A DNA stretch of 64,000 bases from Bacteroidales bacterium (GCA_012837935.1 DUQG01000014.1:62001-126000), one strand, 5' to 3'; positions 9,301 to 18,721 are shown, counted from the stretch's first letter. Program-made: numbers and translations. The notes: generated by a model not told the origin, from the letters alone.

Positions 9301-11008
9301 CACCAAGCGTTACCGTTTCCGCTCCCTGTATAACACGGTTGTCATTTACCACATTAAAACTCCATTCAAAAGTAGATGAGGCATTGCCACTCCATTTGAT
9401 ATAGTACAATGTATCGTTATCCGGTACCAGATAACGAAGTGGTCTGGAATAACCGCCAGTTACAATATCCGTTCCATTGGAAGCATAAACAGATAGATTT
9501 TCCTGTTCATCCGAAATTCGTTTTCCATTCAACTCATATACCTTTCCGGCTTCAACTTTAACTTTATACCACAATGTTTCACCATATGAATGAGAGGTAA
9601 TGATGCTATTATTGGGTTCAAATAAGAACGCTGAAGCTATATCGGTATTATTTTGATTAACTGTTTTAGTGATTTGGAAACTGTTATCTAAATATGATTC
9701 GGGTTGTAGTCTATCAGCTTCCGTTTTCACATAGTAAGTACCGGTTTTAGTTGCTGAAAAGCTGAAAGTATTGTTAGATTGTTTCAAAGAAGTTTCCGTA
9801 CCACACTCGGAATAGAGTTTCATCCTCTGTTCGTTAGTGTTTTGATTTTTAAAACTAACATAATATAAATTGCCGGCTTGTACATCTATTTTCCACCATA
9901 GTTCGGAGTAAGCCTTATGATTATACGTTACGTTCTGACCTTCGGTAACAGGAACAGCATAAGTACAAATTCGAGGGTCGGTAATTTCGCTGAGTGTCAT
10001 CCGGTAAGCCACCGCACTTCCTGTATTCCTGGCTATACGACGCAAATAATAAACGCCCGATTTCGGTACTGTAAAGTATTTGGAAAATCCGTTAGGCGAA
10101 TAAATGCCCCTGATATCTGATATTGCATTACCATTATTATCGGTAACTTCAAGTGTCGAATACCAACTGAATGTAGTTTCTGAACCACCAATTACTTCAT
10201 AAGTTTTTCCTTTCTCTAAATTCGCTTTGAAGTAGAGTTCCATTCCAAAAATATGCGAATACATCACCTGCTTATCGAATTCAAGCTGAAGAGCTGTTTC
10301 CTTAGTTGTGTTGGTTTGCTTGGGAACCTCATAAACCTTGAATGTGGAGTTTTCTTTCGTTACTTCAGCCTTAAAATAGTAATCTCCGGCAGTTTCTGAA
10401 TGAAAAACGTTACCGGTAAAACCAAGTCGTGTTCCGTCGCAAGCTGCGTAAATTCCTACCGATAAAGAAGATTCTACCAGATAGTATTTATCTGCTTCAA
10501 ATGTAGTCTTATACCACCTAAATTTTTGTCCTGTAGGTAAGTTTATTTCTTGATTAAGCTGTATAAGTTCGGCATTATCGCACACTCGGTTATCAGTAAC
10601 CTCAATAAAGCTCCATGTATAGGAAGTGTTCATTCCTTCAAGGTAACCAGAGTGAATGTAAAGGTTTGTCGTTTCGGTCGCCTTAAATTGCGGGGCTCTA
10701 AACCCCGAATACGAATCATTATAACCATATCCGTACCAAGGATTACCCAAAGTACTCTGTCCATCCTGTTGCAAATAGAATGAATATCGAATCAAATAGG
10801 GAATTTCATACCATTTCCCTTCAGTAATTTTGATTTTGTACCAACGATTTTCAATTGTACCAGGAGTAAAAGTAGTGGTGATTTTCTCACCGGCTGTAAT
10901 TACCTGAGCATTCTGCCATGTGGTATTATCTTGAGCAACAAGGTGCCAAGCAGATGTTGTTGACATCACTATACCACATAATAGTAGTAGTAAAATTCTT
11001 TTTTTCAT
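6362..11008 (-). CDS. Giant T9SS cargo protein with about eleven beta-repeat modules
   Basis: 1548 residues. A signal peptide (ending about residue 26, HLVAQ) is followed by about eleven modules of roughly 110 residues, most opening with a 'DNRxCxxA' motif and containing 'WYKVxxxxGKxYE' and 'YYFK' strands, similar to pre-peptidase C-terminal-like beta sandwiches. Near residues 1370-1460 there is a carboxypeptidase-regulatory-like beta domain ('VTISGTVYEEGESGQ', 'GQYEINNLPAGSYMIMV'). The last 75 or so residues are a T9SS sorting domain ('LYPNPFDKEIVI', 'MGVYYFRIVKDGK'). No catalytic domain is visible, so a surface adhesin or scaffold role is likely. It is transcribed opposite to the CotH genes and is followed upstream by a related giant gene at 11172-16583. 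Confidence 0.8.
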   Translation of the reverse strand: MKKRILLLLLCGIVMSTTSAWHLVAQDNTTWQNAQVITAGEKITTTFTPGTIENRWYKIKITEGKWYEIPYLIRYSFYLQQDGQSTLGNPWYGYGYNDSYSGFRAPQFKATETTNLYIHSGYLEGMNTSYTWSFIEVTDNRVCDNAELIQLNQEINLPTGQKFRWYKTTFEADKYYLVESSLSVGIYAACDGTRLGFTGNVFHSETAGDYYFKAEVTKENSTFKVYEVPKQTNTTKETALQLEFDKQVMYSHIFGMELYFKANLEKGKTYEVIGGSETTFSWYSTLEVTDNNGNAISDIRGIYSPNGFSKYFTVPKSGVYYLRRIARNTGSAVAYRMTLSEITDPRICTYAVPVTEGQNVTYNHKAYSELWWKIDVQAGNLYYVSFKNQNTNEQRMKLYSECGTETSLKQSNNTFSFSATKTGTYYVKTEADRLQPESYLDNSFQITKTVNQNNTDIASAFLFEPNNSIITSHSYGETLWYKVKVEAGKVYELNGKRISDEQENLSVYASNGTDIVTGGYSRPLRYLVPDNDTLYYIKWSGNASSTFEWSFNVVNDNRVIQGAETVTLGEDISLTPENSYPNNRYWFKVSFKGGEFYEIDFSNAEYHNTTWFTYGDILQIWDATGQVSLGNYFQSKPIFAPKEDTVLYLEIARKDAEPTTTLTWKVNQLNQGDNRLCEFAQDITLGATIETKHYTTKYQTQWYKATLQEGKVYEIDLAKAIHGMYYHKGNPCGSVLSFPEDNRIANGEKTLIYAAETSVYYFLSYTQNLNSTQSDFTWKIEEVEGDNRLCNFATEIELGKEFIIDHKNTRTRWYKVDVNKDFLYSVDYSSIGHLYYKVYVYDGCDLTEYITSGSYVKEFAFMAKSTGTYYFKCVNTTPTGNVPCTIAAITDNRSCLYPIEVAKEEVISATSIPKIGLWYKINLEADSIYEFDLTNTPYSVKGKLYSDCEQTLALVQGQKERMLFKPTQTSTYLFHLEPDYSQNTSWSWSYKSIAQGDNRLCEYAIEATSDTIEVNIADGIKQFWYTCQVEADKFYMIGSNDGLEIEVYTACGQDKPLITIGGSFVYKATNTVKFYLRVKGYNLGEGVIKSWYAFETSPDGRFCEHPLNVKLGTEIISSANQMGTGGIWYHFMPETSRIYKITSDWAPIDDNDTPYGRDYFWAIFVYKNCNITDFADPNDSTLLIAHCGHYSGTPDLSFKAEANTDYKIFVEIFHNSICCNHTWDISKLQTNTGIINVSLVDTKGDIIKAQDACVMLYQKIGDAMLSADTLTYNSQSVFRSKDLGYGTYLLYANNIGQGLDGKKYLPGWYENAGVWEDATEITLDEATKWITFRPTAAPDDIMQGNVTISGTVYEEGESGQTGKKDVDISVYRKKQQGQGAPMLTANSPRRIVSEILWELVARVKTDATGQYEINNLPAGSYMIMVDLPGYATENSGIEINAQEGQSYKNNNFETDEENKTIKKVATSLNNVEAYGIKLYPNPFDKEIVIENVKDSRLEIYNANGLRVYTQELKQEQETIQVNHLPMGVYYFRIVKDGKANAFVAIKRK

Positions 11009-11171
11009 GTCTTCATGGTTTTAGTTATTATTAAATTATCTTTTTTTGTGCTTAAGTTTGATGTTGAAAGTAGCAACTAACCTGTTAGTCGCAAGAGGAC
11101 TTTGAGGTAGTAGCTACTTTTTGACTCAACATTAACAATTAAATTAAAACAGCATTAAACACTTTATTTAG

Positions 11172-14100
11172 CTACTTTATTATCAATTTACCTTGTCGGC
11201 GGTTTACTTCAAGTAAGTAGATTCCGCTTGGAAGTTTGCTAACGTCCAGTTTGCCTTCGTTTGTTAGAATTTCTGAGATTATCAAACATCCTGTAATATC
11301 ATACACTTTTACAAGTGTGCCTTCGGCAACATTGTTGATTATAACAAAATCCGATGCTGGATTAGGATGGAGCATCAAATAATTTGTACGTGGACTTTCC
11401 ACTTTACTTGGAGTTAATGTGATTCTCTTTTCAGCAACAATATCTTTGATTTGTGCATTTCCTACAGAATCCACAGGAACGGCGCAGAAAGCATACGTGC
11501 TGTTTAATTTCCCCTGTAAAGTAGCGGCATTACCGGTGTACCTTCCCATATTGAAAAAATTACCATCGTTAACGGAGCAATACAGTTCATAGTAACGTAT
11601 GTTGCTACCGACGTCACTGCCTGTCCAAGAAACATTAAACACACTGTCATTTACTAATGTAATTTCAGATACTCTGCCGCTGGGAGCTTCAGTATCAATG
11701 GTGTTTTTCCATACATTCGTCAAAATCGGTTTATTAAAGTCGAATACTATATGTGCCAGATTGGTAACGATTTCGGAATTTGGCAGATTGTCTTTCAATT
11801 TTACCCGGAAAGACACGCTTCCTTCACCTTCAGGTGCAGTTTTGTTCGGCAATAAGAAACCTAGTATAGGATCATCGGTCAAATCATTGGTTGCAGGGTC
11901 AAGCGTAATAAACTGCCAGTGTACAATGCCTGAAACCGTATCTAATTTAGCAGAAATTCCTACTAGCAGATCTAGAGTCGGACGCATATCAAGTTTCGTA
12001 AAGTATTCCTTCCGACCTTTCGGGAAATAAACCACGCTGTCGCCGATAGTAACATCGCTGAATTCAAAGGTAGATAAATCATATTTTGCTACATTAAGCG
12101 TATCGTACACATTTACAATCTGTGCGGCTAATGGCGCTTCGGCTTTATTTTCGAAACGAATGAGGTATTCCATCATTTCAGAATTGTTGATGTATCTTTC
12201 GGCTGAAAATCCTTGCGGACCTGTGATGTCATTCGGGTCAACAGAAGTCCCTATATTTAGCCGTTTTTCTTTCAAATTATCTTCCCCTGAATTATCAAAT
12301 AGATGTTTCAATATATCGGGCATTTTCTGTTTTAGTTCAGGGCATTCTTCTACAGCCATCTTCATCAGTTCAATGACGTCTCCGCCTATTCCGTTTATGT
12401 CATTATAAAAGCCTTGTAAATCTTGTACATTATTTAAGTATCCTTGAAGAGCTTTTAATCTTTCAAACCTTTGATTATTATCTAATGCCACGGATTTCCA
12501 TATGCTTAATCCCTGCTTGTCGCCATTTTTGTTAGCCTGCAATGCCATACGCAAGAATAGGCCACGGTCTTCTTTGTATTTTTCCAATTGTTCCATGGAT
12601 AAGCCTTTTATTTTTTCCAAGCCTAGTTCCATAGCCCAGTCTTGCAATCCGGCAATAACTTCCGCATTGGCTTTTTCCAATTGTCCATCGGCAATATAGG
12701 CTTCGTGCCAAGCTTCTTCTTCAGACATTCCGGCGGATAAATATCCGAAGTAGCTGGAAGCGTTTCTTACTGCTGTTTTACCAATATTGAGCGCCTTGAC
12801 AAATGTTTTATACCAAGGATTTTTATCTACATACGGTACTTTCTCTAAACCGGCAAGCAGTATATCTACCATTTTGTTTTGGGCTTCGTAACTTGTTGGT
12901 ACATAACAAGAACCAAACAGATTAATCGGTGTTACAAAGCTTTTCATTGACGTGTTGAAGCTGATTTCGCTTGATGTGGATTTAACCCTGAATGGAATTT
13001 TCAATGTGGAGCCAGCATCTACTTTTGGAACATAAAGTTGATAGACACGTCCTTTGAAAGGTTCGCCAAACAAAGAGTCCACTTCAATGGAATCTATTCT
13101 CAACAAGTCCATAATTTCTTTTACTTTCCTGTTGGAAACGGAAAATGACTTGTTCAATTCTTCATCGAAATAGGTAAATGACTTCGTTTCGTCAATTATT
13201 TCAGAAAATGGCTTTAAATTTGAGATGAATTCCACATCGTGAGGTATAGCTATATAGGCATATACGCCGTTGGCTATCACGTTTCCTGTATTAGTAAGAT
13301 TTAAATTGTAGGGCCAACTCCTGCCTGTTCGCAGGTTGCCGTAACCTTCTATACTCGATAACACATACGGATATTTTAATCCTTCTATGGTCATTCCTTC
13401 TTTAAACACAGTCGGTTCTTCCCCTTGAAGTCCGATAGAAACATCATAAATTCCGGCTTCGGTAAAATGCAGATTGAATACCGCTTCAATGCTTCCCATT
13501 TTCTTAGTTAAAATAGTATCGGGAGTAATGATGTTCGTTCCATTAATCAACTTGATTTTCGTGTTTTTATCCAGACCACCTCCGTAAACCGTCATTATTA
13601 AATCACCTCCGTTACCGGCTTTGTTCGGCGAATAGCTGTCGATACCTTTTACGGTGAAAATTTTCGTTGTTTCATAAGGGGTATTGTTGCCGGTAAACCA
13701 TACTTTTTGCGTAACTTCAAAGTCGCCCACGCGGGTATATGTATGTTCCGGATATTTTTCACTGCTTGTGGCTCCGTCTCCAAATTTCCACTCAAAACGA
13801 TCTCCGTTGGAATGGTTAATTATTTTTACCGTGTTATTGTAGCGTGCCATATCAAAGCCGATAATATACGGCGAAATAGTATAGCTTAACTTATAAGTTC
13901 CCTGATTATAATCACGGTCAATTTTCAGGTAATAGGTTCCCGCTGCCAAATCGTTTACTGTAAGGGTATCAGCCGTGTTCCTGCAATATTCAGCGTTTCG
14001 CTGCTCAATGGTATCGCCTTTCGCATTATATAGGGTCAGATAGTAAATGCCCAAGGTGCCGTCAGTCTTAAATCCGAAACGGGCTTTCGCATTTCCGTTG

Positions 14101-14822
14101 ATTTCTACCTTGTACCAGTCTTCCGTATCACGGTCGGACGCGTCGCTTTTATAGTAGTAGCCTAAGTGTCCTGTTACTTCTTCTCCGGATATCAGCGTCT
14201 TTGAGGCGGTTCGGAAATTGTTGTTCGGCTCGGCATCATCTGCCCAAACAGGTGGCGTTTCCGTATAGCTGAGGGTATAGGCTCCCTGATTATAATCGCG
14301 GTCAATTTTCAAGAAATAGGTTCCCGCTGCCAAATCGTTTACAGTAAGGGTATCAGCCGTGTTCCTGCAATATTCGGCGTTTCGCTGCTCAATGGTATCA
14401 CCTTTCGCATTATATAGGGTCAGGTAGTAAATGCCCAAGGTGCCGTCAGTCTTAAATCCGAAACGAGCTTTTACGTTTCTGGTGATTTCTACCTTGTACC
14501 AATCTTGTGTATCACGGTCGGATGCATTACTTTGATAGTAGTAGCCTAAGTGTCCCGTTACTTCTTCGCTGGGTACCAGCGTTTTTGAAGCGGTTCTGAA
14601 ATTATTGTTCGGCTCGGTATCGTCTGCCCATACAGGCGGTGTTTCCGTATAGCTAAGTGTATAGGCTCCCTGATTATAATCGCGGTCAATTTTCAAGTAA
14701 TAGGTTCCCGCTGCCAAATCGTTTACAGTAAGGGTATCAGCCGTGTTCCTGCAATATTCAGCGTTTCGCTGCTCAATGGTATCACCTTTCGCATTATATA
14801 GGGTCAGATAGTAAATGCCCAA
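11172..14822 (-). CDS. C-terminal part of a giant T9SS repeat protein (disrupted gene)
   Basis: This frame continues directly from the fragment ending at 14883: the reading frame from 14882 is open, and the first usable start is only a TTG at 14822. It carries three 128-residue repeats ('GDTIEQRNAEYCRNTADTL', 'EPNNNF'), then a PKD domain ('FEWKFGDGATSSEKYPEHTY'), a long middle region with helical stretches, a region 'SVDPNDITGPQG ... NLAHIVFDFNKPI' like DUF7619-type domains, and a C-terminal T9SS sorting domain ('LHPNPASDFVII', 'SGIYLLEV'). Without the signal peptide it would not be exported, so it is probably part of a broken gene or of a miscalled one. Confidence 0.7.
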   Translation of the reverse strand: MGIYYLTLYNAKGDTIEQRNAEYCRNTADTLTVNDLAAGTYYLKIDRDYNQGAYTLSYTETPPVWADDTEPNNNFRTASKTLVPSEEVTGHLGYYYQSNASDRDTQDWYKVEITRNVKARFGFKTDGTLGIYYLTLYNAKGDTIEQRNAEYCRNTADTLTVNDLAAGTYFLKIDRDYNQGAYTLSYTETPPVWADDAEPNNNFRTASKTLISGEEVTGHLGYYYKSDASDRDTEDWYKVEINGNAKARFGFKTDGTLGIYYLTLYNAKGDTIEQRNAEYCRNTADTLTVNDLAAGTYYLKIDRDYNQGTYKLSYTISPYIIGFDMARYNNTVKIINHSNGDRFEWKFGDGATSSEKYPEHTYTRVGDFEVTQKVWFTGNNTPYETTKIFTVKGIDSYSPNKAGNGGDLIMTVYGGGLDKNTKIKLINGTNIITPDTILTKKMGSIEAVFNLHFTEAGIYDVSIGLQGEEPTVFKEGMTIEGLKYPYVLSSIEGYGNLRTGRSWPYNLNLTNTGNVIANGVYAYIAIPHDVEFISNLKPFSEIIDETKSFTYFDEELNKSFSVSNRKVKEIMDLLRIDSIEVDSLFGEPFKGRVYQLYVPKVDAGSTLKIPFRVKSTSSEISFNTSMKSFVTPINLFGSCYVPTSYEAQNKMVDILLAGLEKVPYVDKNPWYKTFVKALNIGKTAVRNASSYFGYLSAGMSEEEAWHEAYIADGQLEKANAEVIAGLQDWAMELGLEKIKGLSMEQLEKYKEDRGLFLRMALQANKNGDKQGLSIWKSVALDNNQRFERLKALQGYLNNVQDLQGFYNDINGIGGDVIELMKMAVEECPELKQKMPDILKHLFDNSGEDNLKEKRLNIGTSVDPNDITGPQGFSAERYINNSEMMEYLIRFENKAEAPLAAQIVNVYDTLNVAKYDLSTFEFSDVTIGDSVVYFPKGRKEYFTKLDMRPTLDLLVGISAKLDTVSGIVHWQFITLDPATNDLTDDPILGFLLPNKTAPEGEGSVSFRVKLKDNLPNSEIVTNLAHIVFDFNKPILTNVWKNTIDTEAPSGRVSEITLVNDSVFNVSWTGSDVGSNIRYYELYCSVNDGNFFNMGRYTGNAATLQGKLNSTYAFCAVPVDSVGNAQIKDIVAEKRITLTPSKVESPRTNYLMLHPNPASDFVIINNVAEGTLVKVYDITGCLIISEILTNEGKLDVSKLPSGIYLLEVNRRQGKLIIK

Positions 14823-16370
14823 GGTGCCGTCTGTCTTAAATCCGAAGCGGGCTTTCGTATTTCCGCTGATTTTTACTTTATATCAGTCTTCCGTATCACG
14901 GTCGGACTCATCGTTTTGATAGTAGTAGCCTAAGTGTCCCGTTACTTCTTCGCTGGGTACCAGTGTCTTTGATGCGGTTATGAAATTATTGTTCGGCTCA
15001 GCATCGGCTGCCAATACAGGAGGTATTTCCTTATAGCTAAGTGTATAGGCTCCCTGATTATAATCGCGGTCAATTTTCAAGTAATAGGTTCCCGCTGCCA
15101 AATCGTTTACAGTAAGGGTATCAGCCGTGTTTCTGCAATATTTAGCGCTTCGCTGCTCAATGGTATCGTCTTTCAAGTTATATAAGGTCAAGTAGTAAAC
15201 GCCCAGTGTGCCGTCGGTTTTAAAACCAAACCTGGCTTTTACATTTCTGTTGATTTCCACTCTATACCAGTCTTCTTTATCCAGATCGGAGGTTCCTTCC
15301 AAAGTGTAACCCAACTGCCCCGTAATCGGCTGTCCGTCAAGGAGTGTTACTACACCGGGATCATTGTATTTGTTGTTGGGTTCGGTATCGTTCTGCACAG
15401 GATTGTCAATAGCCGTATAGGTCAACTTGTAAGTTCCCTGATTATAATCGTGGTCTATTTTTAAGAAGTAGGTACCGGCTTCTAAATCGGGAACCATTAG
15501 CTTGCCTGACGTACTCCTGCAGTATTGGGAGTTTCGTTCTTTTAAAACATTGTTTCTGAAAGAATATAACCTTAAATAATATACTCCTAAGGTCTTGTCA
15601 GTTTCAAATTCAAAACTTCCGGCACCATTTTTGGCTACCGTAACTTTATACCAATCTTCCTTGTCCCTATCAGATGCATCTTGCTTATAAAAGTAGCCCA
15701 GATGCCCTGTAACTGGCTGTTTATCCTGTAACGTTTTTACGCCGATATCGTTGTAGGCATTGTTTGGTTCAGTGTCGTTTGCCCATTGCGGCACCGTTTC
15801 CGAATAGCTGAGGGTATAGGCTCCTTGATTATAATCACGGTCAATTTTCAGGTAATAGATGCCGACTGCCAGATCGTTTACTGTAAGGGTATCAGCCATG
15901 TTTCTGCAATATTCGGCGTTTCGCTGCTCAATGGTATCGCCTTTCGCATTATATAGGGTCAAGTAGTAAATGCCCAAGGTGCCGTCTGTCTTAAATCCGA
16001 AACGGGCTTTTACGTTTCTGGTGATTTCTACCTTATACCAATCTTGTGTATCACGGTCGGATGCATCACTTTGATAGTAGTAACCTAAGTGTCCCGTTAC
16101 TTCTTCTCCGGGTACTAGCGTCTTTGAAGCAGTTCGGAAATTATTGTTCGGCTCAGTATCGTCTGCCCATACGGGCGGTATTTCCGAATAGCTGAGGGTA
16201 TAGGCTCCTTGATTATAATCGCGATCAATTTTCAGGTAATAGGTTCCGGCTGCCAGATCGTTTACAGTAAGGGTATCAGCCGTGTTTCTGCAATATTCGG
16301 CGTTTCGCTGCTTGATGGTACCGTCTTTTACATTATACAGGGTCAGGTAGTAAATACCTAGAATTCCGTC
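13880..16370 (-). repeat. Seven in-gene tandem repeats of about 384 bp
   Basis: The landmark around TTTCGCATTATATAGGGTC recurs at about 14021, 14405, 14789, 15173 (diverged) and 15944, each exactly 384 bases apart except for a diverged copy near 15557 and another near 16328. Each unit encodes 128 residues. Neighbouring units are almost identical at the DNA level, so they are substrates for recombination and for assembly collapse. Confidence 0.85.
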
Positions 16371-16583
16371 GGTCTTAAATCCGAAACGAGCTTTGGTGTC
16401 TTGACTGATAGTAATTTTGTACCAGTGTTCGTTTACTTGGGGTGATAGCTCACCCTGCTTCTGTTCATTTTTAGCCAGCGGAATAGCAGTCTGCCAGCTT
16501 GTCTGTGCTGATACGGGTAGTAATAAAAATATGAATCCTACTACGAGTAGCACAAATTTTGTGTTGAAGATAAAATTTTTCAT
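14883..16583 (-). CDS. N-terminal part of a giant T9SS repeat protein (disrupted gene)
   Basis: 566 residues. A signal peptide (about 1-27, ending PVSAQ) is followed by four repeats of about 128 residues with 'TKARFGFKTDG', 'YYLTLYN', 'QRNAEYCRN' and 'GAYTLSY'. Each repeat normally continues 'DRDTEDWYKVEI', but here translation stops after DTED because the Trp codon TGG is TGA at 14883-14885. Reading through gives one protein of 1803 residues with seven repeats, a PKD domain and a T9SS sorting domain. As it stands this product would be exported by Sec but would lack the T9SS signal. Confidence 0.75.
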   Translation of the reverse strand: MKNFIFNTKFVLLVVGFIFLLLPVSAQTSWQTAIPLAKNEQKQGELSPQVNEHWYKITISQDTKARFGFKTDGILGIYYLTLYNVKDGTIKQRNAEYCRNTADTLTVNDLAAGTYYLKIDRDYNQGAYTLSYSEIPPVWADDTEPNNNFRTASKTLVPGEEVTGHLGYYYQSDASDRDTQDWYKVEITRNVKARFGFKTDGTLGIYYLTLYNAKGDTIEQRNAEYCRNMADTLTVNDLAVGIYYLKIDRDYNQGAYTLSYSETVPQWANDTEPNNAYNDIGVKTLQDKQPVTGHLGYFYKQDASDRDKEDWYKVTVAKNGAGSFEFETDKTLGVYYLRLYSFRNNVLKERNSQYCRSTSGKLMVPDLEAGTYFLKIDHDYNQGTYKLTYTAIDNPVQNDTEPNNKYNDPGVVTLLDGQPITGQLGYTLEGTSDLDKEDWYRVEINRNVKARFGFKTDGTLGVYYLTLYNLKDDTIEQRSAKYCRNTADTLTVNDLAAGTYYLKIDRDYNQGAYTLSYKEIPPVLAADAEPNNNFITASKTLVPSEEVTGHLGYYYQNDESDRDTED

Positions 16584-16921
16584 ATCGTATTAAAATTTAA
16601 ATGTGAAAACAAATATAGTTATTTCTGAAATTTCTTAAAGATAGTTATTCTTATACTTTTTAGTTTTTACAAATTGTATATTTTTATTTGCAAATCGTAA
16701 AAAAATGAGTTAAAAAATCAGGAAAAATCAATTTTTAGTTTGGAATTTAACGGTAGGCTGGGTGTGAGTCCTATTTTTTGCAATATGTGTTACAAAAAAT
16801 ATACGGAAAGAAATCAGGAAATATAAAGATAACGAAACAACAGAAACGCCTTAATAGTATAGCGTTCAGAAGATAAACGTACGTTTAAAGAAAAGAACGG
16901 TTAAACAATATTGATATTGGA
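16584..16921. other. 338-base spacer, little visible
   Basis: AT-rich spacer between two - strand genes. A -7-like box for the giant repeat gene lies at 16610-16617. The remainder shows no convincing ORF, RNA or repeat. Confidence 0.5.
16610..16617 (-). promoter_or_regulatory. Putative -7 promoter box
   Basis: Read on the - strand this is TATATTTG, 26 bases before the ATG at 16583. No clear -33 element. Confidence 0.45.
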
Positions 16922-18127
16922 CTATAATGTTTTAAGGTATTCGCCGGGTGTTTGTTTAGTATGTTTTTTGAAAACTCGATAAAAAGTAGTAAGATTTGCA
17001 AAGCCTGAATCCTCCGCAATTTTTTCCAAAGAGAGATTGGACTGTTCAGAATTGCTCATCAACTCTTTGGCATGATTGATACGGTAGTTGTTTACCCAGC
17101 TACAAAAATCGGTGTGCATTGTTTCATTTACGGTACGCGAAATGTAAGAGCGGTTAGTGTTAAGACGTAAGGCTAAATCTGAAATACGTAAATCGGGATT
17201 AGTAAATAGTTTTTCGCCGACAACTATATTTTCTAATAATTTGGCGATATTATCGTATCTTTCTTCTGAGTGCTCGTTTTCTTCTGTCTGTTGTTCCGTT
17301 CTTAGAGCTTTAGTCAACTGTTTTTTTTGCAGCCTATATTCCTCAATATCTTTTTGAAAATCAGAAATGGTCAAATGTTGGTTAAAACCGGCAAATGCTA
17401 TCCAGTAAATAAATGTGGTATGAAAAATAGATGGAATGGCCAATAGATGTCCTTTGTTGATAAAAAAGTCTTTTCCCATTAAACTGGATATGATTGAGAC
17501 GCCCGATGCGAATAAAAAGGCAAAAAGCAAGTGTTTAAATTGAGTTAAATCGCGTTCTTCTACATTGGAGTAAAATTCAGCCAGTTGTTTATTATAATTG
17601 GTAAGTAGTCGAAATCCGTAAACAACAACTAACACCACTTGTATAATAAATATCCCCTTGAATACTTTCGTTCTGAGTATTTGCAAGTTTACTAATGTTG
17701 AAAAATTATATATACTCCCTTCCTCATGATGATACATATAATTAATAAAGTATCTTAGTTCATTTTCCGACATTAAAAAGTACAGAACAAAGGAAAAGAG
17801 AGAAAGTAAAAAAGCTGGAATTAGTATCCACAGCCATTTCCAGTCTATTTTTTCATCGCGAGTAAGCAAGTGAATATAGTAGTAGTAAAGCGGATAAAGA
17901 GCAAGGGATGTAAATACCCAAATGTTATCTAAAAATGCAAAAAGTTTATGCTCAAAAAGGAAGAAAGAGGCATGTGTTAAATAATTTACGAAAGAAATAA
18001 ACAGAAAAAACACTAAGTATTTTCTTGGTAAATTTCGTTGTTTGTCTAAAAGCAACAAAACAGCCCAAAACAGGCATGCAAACATTGGCATCAATGAAAA
18101 GAAAGACTGTAGAAGCATAATCGACAA
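16922..18127 (-). CDS. Membrane-anchored AraC-family transcriptional regulator
   Basis: 401 residues. The first 250 or so contain about seven hydrophobic segments (for example 'SLMPMFACLFWAVLLLLD' and 'LWILIPAFLLSLFSFVLYFL'). A linker of charged residues is followed by a C-terminal AraC double helix-turn-helix (about 295-401) with 'LALRLNTNRSYISRTVN' and 'KIAEDSGFANLTTFYRVFKK', ending 'TPGEYLK'. It should sense a signal at the inner membrane and bind DNA from there. It is divergent from the unit 18350-22201 across a 222-base gap with promoter boxes on both sides, so that unit is its most likely target; this is inference. Confidence 0.85.
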   Translation of the reverse strand: MSIMLLQSFFSLMPMFACLFWAVLLLLDKQRNLPRKYLVFFLFISFVNYLTHASFFLFEHKLFAFLDNIWVFTSLALYPLYYYYIHLLTRDEKIDWKWLWILIPAFLLSLFSFVLYFLMSENELRYFINYMYHHEEGSIYNFSTLVNLQILRTKVFKGIFIIQVVLVVVYGFRLLTNYNKQLAEFYSNVEERDLTQFKHLLFAFLFASGVSIISSLMGKDFFINKGHLLAIPSIFHTTFIYWIAFAGFNQHLTISDFQKDIEEYRLQKKQLTKALRTEQQTEENEHSEERYDNIAKLLENIVVGEKLFTNPDLRISDLALRLNTNRSYISRTVNETMHTDFCSWVNNYRINHAKELMSNSEQSNLSLEKIAEDSGFANLTTFYRVFKKHTKQTPGEYLKTL

Positions 18128-18154
18128 AGTTTTTCTTTTTAAAAAGAGTTTTCA

Positions 18155-18162
18155 CAAAGATA
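18155..18162 (-). promoter_or_regulatory. Putative -7 box for the AraC-type regulator
   Basis: TATCTTTG on the - strand, 27 bases before the start at 18127. It is one half of a divergent promoter region. Confidence 0.5.
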
Positions 18163-18318
18163 CAAATTATCTTTTAAATGTTATGTTGTATTGCATTTAG
18201 ATTATAGGTTATTTTTATGATACAGTTGAAGACACAATTCATAAAAAATAAATGTTTGAGTATCTATAAAATATTGGATAGTACGTAAAAAAAATGATGG
18301 TTTTTCAAAACAATTGAT

Positions 18319-18326
18319 TACTTTTG
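18319..18326 (+). promoter_or_regulatory. Putative -7 box for the small ORF/TonB receptor unit
   Basis: TACTTTTG lies 23 bases before the ATG at 18350. With the box at 18155 it makes a divergent promoter region. Confidence 0.5.
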
Positions 18327-18349
18327 TTCGCAAATAATCAAAACGGATA

Positions 18350-18721
18350 ATGTTTATATTTGAAAACATACTTTTTGCTACCTTTATTCCTCAAATTCTA
18401 ATGTTTTTGGGGTTAATGTCGTGCTTTTTCGCCTCTTTGTTTTCAAATTCACATGCAGAGCAAAAAGAGTCTGATTTTATAGTTTATAAAAATACCATTA
18501 CTCACTCATCTGAGATTGAAAACTCAACCGAGATATTTCATTTTTATTTTTATGATTACTGTTTACAAGATTTTATTCTAAATAACAATGATAATCGTCT
18601 TACATACAGAGAGATAAAAACAATAGAACATCCTAAGTATTTGGATGTTTTGGTTTCTTTTGATGTTAAGTCTACATTATTTTCTCGACCTCCTCCCATT
18701 TTTCTTAGTACTTTCTGCTAA
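18350..18721 (+). CDS. Small membrane-anchored or exported protein, unknown
   Basis: 123 residues, not recognised. A hydrophobic N-terminus (about residues 10-31, 'QILMFLGLMSCFFASLF') can be a signal anchor. The rest is polar and aromatic and ends in 'FSRPPPIFLSTFC'. It follows a good -7 box and precedes a TonB-dependent receptor by 183 bases on the same strand. Small ORFs of this kind upstream of TonB receptors are common in Bacteroidetes, but I know no function. It might be a regulatory leader peptide rather than a working protein. Confidence 0.5.
   Translation: MFIFENILFATFIPQILMFLGLMSCFFASLFSNSHAEQKESDFIVYKNTITHSSEIENSTEIFHFYFYDYCLQDFILNNNDNRLTYREIKTIEHPKYLDVLVSFDVKSTLFSRPPPIFLSTFC

Noticed and set aside
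14883-14885. TGA read as Trp (recoding)
   Set aside because: Other genes here end in TGA (for example 1348 and 51276) and use TGG for Trp, so the standard bacterial code applies.
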